DNA of 64,000 bases, taken from assembly GCA_035292685.1 (NCBI GenBank), contig DATDPP010000040.1:129919-193918 (forward strand), written 5' to 3'. The translations under genes and the position numbers were made by a program. Positions within the stretch are counted from its first letter, which is position 1. Each line of letters starts with the position of its first letter. This document shows positions 57,296-64,000 of this stretch, piece after piece. The DNA comes from JALYNX01 sp035292685. GTDB taxonomy: Bacteria > Actinomycetota > Acidimicrobiia > Spongiisociales > ZC4RG35. The notes below the pieces were generated by a model, which did not search any database, was not told where the DNA came from, and was given only the letters and a program-made list of their open reading frames with translations.

Positions 57296-58723
57296 TTACG
57301 CCGCCGCGCCCTTGGACAGCTCGGCGGCCCGGCGCTCCACATCCTCCCGGCCTCCGACCATATAGAAAGCCTGCTCCGGGTACTGGTCCATCTCACCGTC
57401 GATCACCGCTCTGAACGAAGCGATCGTCTCCTCGATCGGGGTGTAGATCCCGGCCTGCCCCGTGAATTGCTCGGCCACGAACAAGGGTTGGGCGAAGAAC
57501 CTCTGGATTCGCCGGGCCCGAGCCACGACCAGCTTGTCCTCTTCGGAGAGCTCGTCGATGCCAAGGATGGCGATGATGTCCTGGAGGTCCTTGTAGCGCT
57601 GGAGGATGCGCTGGGACTCGGTGGCGACGAAATAGTGGTCCGGCCCCACTATCAGGGGATCGAGGGCACGACTGGACGAGTCGAGCGGATCCACCGCCGG
57701 GTAGATGCCCAGCGCGGTCAAGGGACGGGACAGGACCGTTGTGGCGTCGAGGTGGGCGAAGGCGGTGTGAGGCGCCGGGTCGGTGATGTCGTCGGCCGGC
57801 ACGTAGATCGCCTGCAGCGAGGTGATCGACCGGCCCTTCAAAGAGGTGATCCGCTCCTGGAGGAAACCCATCTCGTCGGCGAGGTTGGGCTGATACCCCA
57901 CCTCCGAGGGCATCCGGCCGAGAAGGGTGGAGACCTCCGAGCCCGCCTGGGTGAAACGGAAGATGTTGTCGATGAACAACAGCACATCCTGACGCTGCAC
58001 GTCACGGAAGTACTCGGCAATGGTCAGCGCGGAGAGGGCAACCCGGAGCCGAACTCCCGGCGGCTCGTCCATCTGCCCGAACACGAGTGCCGCCTTTTCG
58101 ATGACACCCGAGTCCTGCATCTCCAGATACAGATCGTTGCCCTCCCGGGTCCGCTCCCCTACTCCGGCGAACACCGAGACCCCACCGTGTTGGGTGGCCA
58201 CCCGGTTGATCATCTCTTGGATGAGGACGGTCTTGCCGACCCCGGCACCGCCGAATAACCCGATCTTCCCGCCTTGAAGGTAGGGGCTGATCAGGTCGAG
58301 GACTTTGATCCCGGTTTCGAACACTGTCTTCTGTGGCTCTACATCCTCGAACGCCGGGGGGGTCCGGTGAATCGGCCAGCGCGGCTCGGAGAAGTCCTGA
58401 TCCGGGGCGTCGAGCGAGTCACCCCAAACGTTGAAGATATGGCCCAAGGTCTGGTCGCCAACCGGGACTGTGATCGGGCCCCCGGTGTTGCGCACTTCTG
58501 CGCCACGGGTCATCCCGTCAGTCGGGGCCAGTGCGATCGCTCGCACCTTGCCCCCACCCAGGTGTTGGGCGACCTCGGCGAGCACGGTGTGCCTCTCCTC
58601 ACCGATGCTGAAGTCGATCTCGACGGCGTGAAGGATCTCGGGCAGGCCGTCGGGCGGGAACTCGGCGTCGACCACCGGCCCGGCCACTTTGACGATCCTG
58701 CCAACACTCAAGGTGTCACTCAT
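57296..58723 (-). CDS. atpD: F1Fo ATP synthase beta subunit
   Basis: Catalytic F1 subunit (475 aa). Walker A is GGAGVGKTV (~residues 155-163), with the catalytic Glu in the GERTREGNDLYLEM segment. The conserved SLQAIYVPADDITDPAPHTAFAHLDATTVLSR and Walker B LLFIDNIFRFTQAGSEVS segments are present. Three beta subunits alternate with three alpha subunits to make ATP. The start is ATG 58723, upstream of atpG's stop by 36 bp. Length is normal. Confidence 0.97.
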   Translation of the reverse strand: MSDTLSVGRIVKVAGPVVDAEFPPDGLPEILHAVEIDFSIGEERHTVLAEVAQHLGGGKVRAIALAPTDGMTRGAEVRNTGGPITVPVGDQTLGHIFNVWGDSLDAPDQDFSEPRWPIHRTPPAFEDVEPQKTVFETGIKVLDLISPYLQGGKIGLFGGAGVGKTVLIQEMINRVATQHGGVSVFAGVGERTREGNDLYLEMQDSGVIEKAALVFGQMDEPPGVRLRVALSALTIAEYFRDVQRQDVLLFIDNIFRFTQAGSEVSTLLGRMPSEVGYQPNLADEMGFLQERITSLKGRSITSLQAIYVPADDITDPAPHTAFAHLDATTVLSRPLTALGIYPAVDPLDSSSRALDPLIVGPDHYFVATESQRILQRYKDLQDIIAILGIDELSEEDKLVVARARRIQRFFAQPLFVAEQFTGQAGIYTPIEETIASFRAVIDGEMDQYPEQAFYMVGGREDVERRAAELSKGAAA

Positions 58724-58759
58724 GGTCCACTCCGTTCGATTCTTGGTTCATTTCTGGGT

Positions 58760-59641
58760 TTAGCCTTCTTTCAGCGCTTCGGCGCCACCAACGATCTCGG
58801 TGATGGCGGTGGTGATCTCGGCCTGTCGCGCCCGGTTCGCCTGAACGCTGAGCACGCGGATCAATTCCTCGGCGTTGTCAGTTGCGGCCTTCATCGCCCG
58901 ACGCCGGGCGCTGTGTTCGGATGCCGACGCCTCGAGCAACATATTGAAGATGGTCGCCTCGACGTACCTGGGAAGCAGCCGGCCCAGTATTTCCTCAGGC
59001 GATGGCTCGAATTGATAGGACACACGCCCCGCCTCTGCACCCTCTTCCCGTTGCGGTGGGGTGATCGGGAGCAGGTCCCGACGCATCGGGACCTGGGTCA
59101 TCGCCGACCTGAAGCTTGTGAAGAAGGTCTCCAGGGCGTCGATGTGGTGTTCGGCGTAAGAATCCATGACCCTCGAGGCGATGGCACGGGCGTCGCCATA
59201 TCCCGGGGTGTCGGTCACCCCCAGATAGGCCTGCTCGATCCGATAGCCGCGATAGCGGAAGTAGCTCTGGGCCTTCTTCCCCACGGTGTAAAGAACGACG
59301 TCCTTGCCCTCCTTCTGCAACTCGAAGATGCGGTGCTCGGCGAGCCGGATGACGTTGGAGGCATAGGCCCCTGCCAGGCCTCGATCGGAAGTGACAATCA
59401 GAAGGCCGACGGTCCGCACATCGCGACGCTCCAGCAGCCGATGCGATGCGCCGGGTTGCGCTGCGCCAACGTTCTCGATGACCTCGATCAGCTTCTCGGT
59501 GTAGGGCTTTGATCCATGGACCCGGGCCATCGCCTTCGGAATCCGGCTGGCCGCGATCAGCTCCATGGCGCGTGTGATCTTCTTGGTCGACTCGATGCCG
59601 CGGATGCGGCGTCTGGTGTCACGGAGCTGGGCGCCTGCCAT
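58760..59641 (-). CDS. atpG: F1Fo ATP synthase gamma subunit
   Basis: Central rotor stalk subunit (293 aa). The N-terminal helix starts AQLRDTRRRIRGIESTKKITRAMELIAASRIPKA, and the C-terminal helix holds EHSARRRAMKAATDNAEELIRVLSVQANRARQAEITTAITEIVGGA, both diagnostic. Rotation of gamma drives conformational change in the beta subunits. ATG start at 59641, 7 bp after atpA. Confidence 0.96.
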   Translation of the reverse strand: MAGAQLRDTRRRIRGIESTKKITRAMELIAASRIPKAMARVHGSKPYTEKLIEVIENVGAAQPGASHRLLERRDVRTVGLLIVTSDRGLAGAYASNVIRLAEHRIFELQKEGKDVVLYTVGKKAQSYFRYRGYRIEQAYLGVTDTPGYGDARAIASRVMDSYAEHHIDALETFFTSFRSAMTQVPMRRDLLPITPPQREEGAEAGRVSYQFEPSPEEILGRLLPRYVEATIFNMLLEASASEHSARRRAMKAATDNAEELIRVLSVQANRARQAEITTAITEIVGGAEALKEG

Positions 59642-59648
59642 CTAGCCG

Positions 59649-61190
59649 TCATTCCTCGACAACGGAGCCCTCAAAGGTCTCCTTGAAGGCGACGATGGCG
59701 CCATCCATGTCCGCCACGTCGGGCATCTTCCCGGTGTCGGCGATGGTCCCCAGAAGATGGCTATGACGAGCCCTGAAGAACTCCCGCAACCCCGATTCGA
59801 AGCGGCCGACATCCCGAAGTGCGACGTCATCCATGTGGCCCTCGGTGACCGCGTAGATTGCCAGCACCTGTTCCTCGACGGGGACCGGCGAGAACTGTGG
59901 CTGCTTCAAGACTTCGACAACCCGCCGCCCACGCTCGAGCTGGGCCAGGGAGACGGCGTCGAGCTCCGAGCCGAACTCGGCGAACGCCGCCAGTTCGCGG
60001 AATTGGGCGAGGTTGAGGCGCAGCGGCCCGGCGATCTTCTTCATGGCGCTGATCTGGGCCGCCCCACCAACCCTGGACACCGAGATGCCGGCGTCGAGAG
60101 CGGGCCGAATCCCCTGATAGAAGAGATCGGATTGGAGATAGCACTGCCCGTCAGTGATCGAGATCACGTTGGTCGGGATGTAGGCGGAGATGTCGTTCGC
60201 CTTGGTTTCGATGACCGGGAGCCCGGTGAGAGAACCGCCCCCCAACTCGTCGGAGAGCTTGGCGCACCGCTCCAGCAAGCGACTGTGGAGATAGAACACG
60301 TCTCCGGGATACGCTTCACGACCCGGTGGCCGCCGCAGCAGCAATGAGATCTCCCGGTATGCCACAGCCTGCTTGGACAGGTCGTCGAACACCACCAACG
60401 CGTGCTGACCGTCGTACATCCAATGTTGGCCTATGGCCGAGCCGGCGTACGGGGCATACATCTGCAGGGCCGGGGCAGCCGAGGCCGCGGCGTGAACCAC
60501 CACGGTGTACTCCATGGCGCCGGCCGCCTCGAGGGTGGCGACAACCTCGGCCACGGTCGATGCCTTCTGGCCGATGGCGACATAGATGCACTTCACCGCG
60601 TCGGGCGTCCCCTGATTCACCTTCTGATTGATGACTGTGTCGACCAGGATGGCGGTCTTGCCGGTCTGCCGGTCGCCGATGATCAACTGACGCTGGCCCC
60701 GCCCGATGGGAGTCATCGAGTCGATGGCCTTGATCCCGGTCTGCAGAGGCTGGTTCACTGGCTGGCGCTGAACCACTGAAGGTGCCTGGGTCTCGAGCAG
60801 CCGGCGTTCCGTGGTGTGGACCGGGCCCTTGCCGTCGAGCGGGTTACCGAGCGAATCGATGACCCTCCCCAACAGGGCGTCTCCGACCGGGACTGAGAGC
60901 AGGGTCCCGGTCTGCTTGACGGGGTCACCTTGTTGGATGTGGCTGGCTTCACCGAGGAGGACGACTCCGAGGTCGTCCTCGTCGATGTTGAGCGTGACTC
61001 CTTGCAGGCCTCCGGGGAACTCGAGGAGCTCCGACGCCATGACACTGGGAAGCCCTTCGACCCTGGCCACACCGTCGGCGATCGAAGTCACGTAACCAAC
61101 GGTCTCCTTGCCGACCTCGGGGGACCAGCTCTCGAGCTGTGTTCGCAGCGTCTCGGTGATCTGTTCGGCGGTGATGGTCAGGTCGGGCAT
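59649..61190 (-). CDS. atpA: F1Fo ATP synthase alpha subunit
   Basis: Regulatory/structural nucleotide-binding subunit (513 aa) of F1. Walker A is GDRQTGKTA (~residue 170); TNVISITDGQCYLQSDLFYQGIRPALDAGISVSRVGGAAQ is the classic signature around the non-catalytic site and arginine finger. The N-terminal beta-barrel and C-terminal helical domain are complete. It follows atpH by 8 bp on the same strand. Confidence 0.97.
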   Translation of the reverse strand: MPDLTITAEQITETLRTQLESWSPEVGKETVGYVTSIADGVARVEGLPSVMASELLEFPGGLQGVTLNIDEDDLGVVLLGEASHIQQGDPVKQTGTLLSVPVGDALLGRVIDSLGNPLDGKGPVHTTERRLLETQAPSVVQRQPVNQPLQTGIKAIDSMTPIGRGQRQLIIGDRQTGKTAILVDTVINQKVNQGTPDAVKCIYVAIGQKASTVAEVVATLEAAGAMEYTVVVHAAASAAPALQMYAPYAGSAIGQHWMYDGQHALVVFDDLSKQAVAYREISLLLRRPPGREAYPGDVFYLHSRLLERCAKLSDELGGGSLTGLPVIETKANDISAYIPTNVISITDGQCYLQSDLFYQGIRPALDAGISVSRVGGAAQISAMKKIAGPLRLNLAQFRELAAFAEFGSELDAVSLAQLERGRRVVEVLKQPQFSPVPVEEQVLAIYAVTEGHMDDVALRDVGRFESGLREFFRARHSHLLGTIADTGKMPDVADMDGAIVAFKETFEGSVVEE

Positions 61191-61198
61191 ACGTCTCC

Positions 61199-61732
61199 TC
61201 AGCGGGTATTCAGGGCCTGGCGCAGGGAATCGACACGGCGGGCAATCGAACCGTCGATGACGGTGTCGCCGACCCGGGCAACGATCCCGCCGATAACCGA
61301 CTCGTCGACGATCACCTTGACCTCGACACTCTTGCCTATCGCCTTGCTCAGTGCCGCGGCCAGACGCTCGATGGTGGCGTCGTCGAGCGGGATCGCAGAT
61401 CGGACCTCGGCCAGGGCTTTGGATCGCGTCGCGGCGGCTTGCTCGACGAGTGCCCTGGCGATGTCGGGCAGCTCGGACACCCGGCCCTGGCTGATGATGA
61501 GCTGGATCAGTCCCACGGTCAGCGATGAGGCCCGGCTCCCCAACAACTCGGCGACGACGGCCTGCTTGCGCTCGACGGGAAGCTGAGGGTCGGTCAAGGT
61601 CGAGCGAAGCTCGGCAGACTTGTCGAGAGCCTGGGAGATGTTGAACAGCTCATCTTCCACGCGCTCGACTTCGCCCTCGGCTCGGGCGAGCTCGAGGATG
61701 CCGTTGGCGTAGCCGACGATCCGGTCGTCCAA
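61199..61732 (-). CDS. atpH: F1Fo ATP synthase delta subunit (OSCP-like)
   Basis: Peripheral-stalk subunit (177 aa) joining F1 to the b subunits. Typical features are a helical N-terminal domain (YANGILELARAEGEVERVEDEL) and the C-terminal VKVIVDESVIGGIVARVGDTVIDGSIARRVDSLRQAL signature. TTG 61732 begins directly after the atpF stop codon (TAATTG), so translation is probably coupled. Confidence 0.93.
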   Translation of the reverse strand: MDDRIVGYANGILELARAEGEVERVEDELFNISQALDKSAELRSTLTDPQLPVERKQAVVAELLGSRASSLTVGLIQLIISQGRVSELPDIARALVEQAAATRSKALAEVRSAIPLDDATIERLAAALSKAIGKSVEVKVIVDESVIGGIVARVGDTVIDGSIARRVDSLRQALNTR

Positions 61733-62281
61733 TTACATCTTCTCCAGATCGGCCAGATACCTCTCGACCAGCCCCTTGTGAGCCTTGGCATCGAGGGACT
61801 CTCCGACGATCTTCCCGGCGAGCTCGACCGATAGCGCTCCCACCTCATGACGAGCCTCGGCCAACGCCCGGCTTCTCTCGGATTCGGCCTCGGCACGTGC
61901 CTTGGCGATCAGCTGGCCGGCGTCGTCGTTGGCCTTGGCGATGATCTCGGCCTTCATCTGGTCACCGGATACCCGCGCCTCTTCGACGATGCGGTTCCCC
62001 TCGGATTTCGCCTCGGCAAGCTGCGCCCTGTAGTCGGCGAGCAGGCTCTCGGCCTCGGCCTTCGCCTTCTCGGCCTCGGAGAGCTGGCCGGTGATGGCCC
62101 CCTGGCGCGCTTCGAGGGTCTGGTTGATGGTGGGCAACGCCCACTTCCACACCACAAAGAAAACGATGCCAAACGCCAGGATCCCGGCCACCAGCTCTGC
62201 GGTTGCGGGTAGGACCAGGTCGATACCCGAGCTCGCCTCCTCCTCGGCGGCGAGGACGGCAACGGCGGTCAACAAATGCAT
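61733..62281 (-). CDS. atpF: F1Fo ATP synthase b subunit
   Basis: Peripheral stalk (182 aa). One N-terminal transmembrane helix (~24-45, LVAGILAFGIVFFVVWKWALPTI) is followed by a long Ala/Glu/Lys-rich coiled coil (EAEKAKAEAESLLADYRAQLAEAKSEGNRI). The ATG at 62281 is preferred, with AGGTGA just upstream; the GTG at 62290 that abuts the atpE stop is an alternative, giving 185 aa. It lies between atpE and atpH as usual. Confidence 0.93.
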   Translation of the reverse strand: MHLLTAVAVLAAEEEASSGIDLVLPATAELVAGILAFGIVFFVVWKWALPTINQTLEARQGAITGQLSEAEKAKAEAESLLADYRAQLAEAKSEGNRIVEEARVSGDQMKAEIIAKANDDAGQLIAKARAEAESERSRALAEARHEVGALSVELAGKIVGESLDAKAHKGLVERYLADLEKM

Positions 62282-62290
62282 ACTCGTCAC

Positions 62291-62515
62291 CTAGGCGATG
62301 AAGAAGAGGACGAAGCCGATGAGGGCCAACGCCTCGGTGAATGCGATACCCAGAAACATCGTGGTTCGAATCGTCCCCTGCATCTCGGGCTGACGGGCCA
62401 TCGCGGTGATGGCGTTGCCGGCCACGATGCCGATCCCGATCCCCGGCCCGATGGCAGCCAGGCCATACCCGACCAGGGCGATGGCGCTACTAAGACCCTC
62501 GATATTGCCTTCCAT
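62291..62515 (-). CDS. atpE: F1Fo ATP synthase c subunit (proton ring)
   Basis: A 74-residue two-helix proteolipid forming the rotor ring. Helix 1 has the Gly-rich GPGIGIGIVAGNAITAMARQP; the RQP polar loop contacts gamma/epsilon. Helix 2 carries the ion-binding Glu61 in FTEALALIGFVLFF. It lacks the Na+-ligand Gln/Thr-Ser pattern, so proton coupling is likely. AAGGAG lies 5 nt before the ATG. Very hydrophobic and typical for its length. Confidence 0.96.
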   Translation of the reverse strand: MEGNIEGLSSAIALVGYGLAAIGPGIGIGIVAGNAITAMARQPEMQGTIRTTMFLGIAFTEALALIGFVLFFIA

Positions 62516-62524
62516 TGTTTCTCC

Positions 62525-63340
62525 TTAGTGCTCGAAGTGGATCGACGATTCGATATAGACAGCGGACAGCAACGTGAAGATGTAGGCCTGTAGCACCGAG
62601 ACCACGATCTCGAAGCCGAAGATGAAGATGCCCAGGGCCAGCCACGGGATCCCGATCAGGGCCCGGGCTCCGAGGTCACCAATGGCTGCGATGAAGATCA
62701 CGCCCGACCCCAGCAACAGGGTGAGCATGAGATGCCCGGCCACCATGTTGGCGAAGAGCCGCACCGCAAGCGTGAACGGTCGCAGGAAGAACACGGATAC
62801 CAGCTCGATGAGACCCACCAACCAGCGGAGCCCGATCGGGACGTGCTTCGGCCAGGCAGTAGCGATCAGGTATTGGAACCTGTTTCTCCCAAACCCCACG
62901 ATCATGAAGATGAAGTAGGTGACCAGGGCCAGGAACAGCGGAATCGCCATACGCGCAGTGATCGGGAAGTTGATGAATGGAGTCACCTCGAAGAGGTTGC
63001 CCACGAGGACGAAGAGGAAGACCGAGAGCAGATAGGGAACGTATTTGCCGCCTTCGGGGCCGATGACATCCCGGGCTATGCCGTCCCTGACGAAAGACAC
63101 CAGCCCTTCGACCATGACCCCGAACTTGGTGGGGACGATCCGCCGATCCTTGAGACCGAAGAAGAGAAGGGCGACCACGATCGCCGCCGCCAGGAAGCAG
63201 AGAAACGTGAAGCGGGTGACTTCGAGCCCGCCGATCGTGAACCAAACCTCGTGCACAAAGAGGTCGTTGACATTGGCCGGGGCACAAATCACCTCGTTTG
63301 CAGTGTCACAAACCTCGGCGGCGAGTATCACCTGGGTCAA
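62525..63340 (-). CDS. atpB: F1Fo ATP synthase a subunit
   Basis: Membrane stator (271 aa) forming the proton half-channels. The essential Arg is in RPFTLAVRLFANMVAGHL. The final helices hold GFEIVVSVLQAYIFTLLSAVYIESSIHFEH, the usual AtpB ending with Gln and Glu/His residues. Six or so helices are predicted. The TTG start at 63340 overlaps atpI by 4 nt; it precedes atpE by 9 bp. Confidence 0.95.
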   Translation of the reverse strand: MTQVILAAEVCDTANEVICAPANVNDLFVHEVWFTIGGLEVTRFTFLCFLAAAIVVALLFFGLKDRRIVPTKFGVMVEGLVSFVRDGIARDVIGPEGGKYVPYLLSVFLFVLVGNLFEVTPFINFPITARMAIPLFLALVTYFIFMIVGFGRNRFQYLIATAWPKHVPIGLRWLVGLIELVSVFFLRPFTLAVRLFANMVAGHLMLTLLLGSGVIFIAAIGDLGARALIGIPWLALGIFIFGFEIVVSVLQAYIFTLLSAVYIESSIHFEH

Positions 63341-63744
63341 CTCAACTCCCTTTCTCTACCTTGGGAAATCGCAACTGCCTCCAGCGTGAGCAGAGCGAAG
63401 TAGGCGATCACCGCCGATATCCCGAACGCCGGCCGGTCGACTTCCAACACGCTGGCGATCACGTAGACGGCGCCGACGAACAGGCCGAGGCGAAGGAAGA
63501 AACCGATCAGAGCGGCGGCATGATAAGCCTGGAGGCTGATCCTTGCCGAAATCGAGAGGATCGCCCCGGATAGGAGAAAGTTGAGGACCACCACTGCGAC
63601 ACCGAGCGCAGCGCTCCAGGCTCCATCCCACCCCCGGAGCAGGCCGAAGATGATGATCATGGCGGGTGCCAGGTAGAGGCTTCTGATCACCGTGTGTCGT
63701 GCGATGACGCTCTCGACACCAACCGATCCCTGGTCAACGGTCAC
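63337..63744 (-). CDS. atpI: ATP synthase accessory membrane protein (AtpI-like)
   Basis: A 135-residue four-helix membrane protein of the ATP synthase I family, proposed to help c-ring assembly or Mg2+ handling. Hydrophobic segments are IRSLYLAPAMIIIFGLLRGW, LGVAVVVLNFLLSGAIL, LIGFFLRLGLFVGAVYVIASVL and ISAVIAYFALLTLEAVAI. Its place directly upstream of atpB (4-nt overlap) is standard. It overlaps the preceding small gene by 11 nt. Confidence 0.8.
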   Translation of the reverse strand: MTVDQGSVGVESVIARHTVIRSLYLAPAMIIIFGLLRGWDGAWSAALGVAVVVLNFLLSGAILSISARISLQAYHAAALIGFFLRLGLFVGAVYVIASVLEVDRPAFGISAVIAYFALLTLEAVAISQGRERELS

Positions 63745-63985
63745 GAAGCTCGTCCTCGATCCGCTTTGAGTACACCCACATCCTCATGAAGCCCGAGTAG
63801 GCGCCGACCAGGATCCCAACGATGAGGAGCCATGGCCAGGTCCCAAGCCATCTGTCCGCCAGGTAGCCGACCAGGGTCCCGGCGAGTATCGAACCGGCGA
63901 AGTTGCCGCCGTTCATCCAGCCATCGTTGACCGCAGCCGCGATCTGACTTGTCGTGGTTTGACGCTTCACGGGTGGCTTGTGCAA
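63734..63985 (-). CDS. atpZ: AtpZ/AtpI-type small membrane protein, first gene of the atp operon
   Basis: An 83-residue protein with two hydrophobic helices: NFAGSILAGTLVGYLADRWLGTW and WPWLLIVGILVGAYSGFMRMW. This is the AtpZ pattern of a Gly-rich helix, a D-R-W-L/F loop and a second helix. AtpZ proteins precede atpI-atpB in many operons and may assist assembly. The TTG 63985 start has AAGGA directly adjacent; the GTG at 63970 is an alternative, so the first five residues are uncertain. Confidence 0.75.
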   Translation of the reverse strand: MHKPPVKRQTTTSQIAAAVNDGWMNGGNFAGSILAGTLVGYLADRWLGTWPWLLIVGILVGAYSGFMRMWVYSKRIEDELRDR

Positions 63986-64000
63986 TCCTTCACAAAGGGT

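Noticed and set aside
57145..57396. Possible small gene in the atpD-atpC gap
   Set aside because: The reading frame runs through tandem heptamers and is composed of repeat-derived residues, and half of it overlaps atpD; there is no homology or start signal.
1..64000. tRNA, rRNA, riboswitch or prophage content
   Set aside because: Every gap over 60 bp was read for cloverleaf or known riboswitch motifs; none was convincing. The only mobile element seen is the IS481-type element.

Overview
The window is about 64 kb of GC-rich, densely coded bacterial chromosome. It looks like an uncultured-type actinobacterium, most likely class Acidimicrobiia or close to it. The support is composition, lipoproteins with threonine-rich linkers after the lipobox, a nickel superoxide dismutase with its SodX protease, a PIG-L (mycothiol-type) deacetylase, a fused gamma-alpha 2-oxoacid:ferredoxin oxidoreductase, and many start codons placed 6-9 nt after a TANNNT -10 box (leaderless transcripts). 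This taxonomic call is inference. I found no tRNA, rRNA, CRISPR array or prophage. The largest gap between genes is 268 bp (42307-42574).

Layout. 1-8.3 kb: translation genes (pth, L25), 6-phosphogluconolactonase, hydrolases, a glutamine amidotransferase and glutamine synthetase-like pair, a DNA glycosylase and a soluble histidine kinase. 8.3-14 kb: xylulokinase with a Gfo/Idh/MocA dehydrogenase (sugar use), then a haem/siderophore ABC importer (hmuTUV-like). 14-17 kb: a four-gene unit of ECF sigma factor, one-pass membrane protein, secreted protein and lipoprotein; the middle two carry long Asp/Arg/His-rich tails. 17-20.5 kb: deoC, an aldehyde dehydrogenase and a half-length pseudo-aldehyde dehydrogenase (a split ALDH16-like pair). 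20.5-28.8 kb: lipoproteins, a DMT transporter, metG, a small PGPGW membrane protein, nickel SOD facing a gene that fuses the SOD-maturation protease to an AlkA-type DNA glycosylase, a double-ACT protein, a DUF3048 lipoprotein and an amidase. 28.9-31.8 kb: korA-korB. 31.8-33.2 kb: a complete IS481-type insertion sequence. 35.1-39.3 kb: the phenylacetyl-CoA epoxidase operon paaABCDE with a TetR (PaaR-like) gene and a palindromic operator. 39.3-42.3 kb: a lipoprotein, an ABC-F ATPase and a frameshifted PIG-L deacetylase. 42.4-45.9 kb: a candidate structured RNA, an IclR regulator, an LLM flavoprotein and a CoxE-like VWA protein. 45.9-47.3 kb: a class III cyclase fused to a degenerate hydrolase. 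47.3-54.8 kb: an eight-gene hydroquinone/hydroxyquinol operon. 55-56.8 kb: YceI, a membrane protein and an SRPBCC protein. 56.8-64 kb: the F1Fo ATP synthase operon (atpZ, atpI, B, E, F, H, A, G, D, C).

The strongest metabolic theme is aromatic catabolism. PaaABCE epoxidises phenylacetyl-CoA. The second operon cleaves hydroquinone (PnpCD/HapCD type) and hydroxyquinol (intradiol enzyme), and sends both through maleylacetate to 3-oxoadipate and its CoA ester. A MoxR AAA+ ATPase lies inside this operon.

The observations most worth follow-up are the SodX-AlkA fusion beside a nickel SOD whose Ni-hook Pro5 is Tyr, the charged-tail ECF sigma module, the MoxR gene inside the ring-cleavage operon, the split ALDH16-like pair, heptamer repeats inside the atp operon, C-rich hairpins at 42.4-42.6 kb, and the frequent TANNNT start-site architecture.
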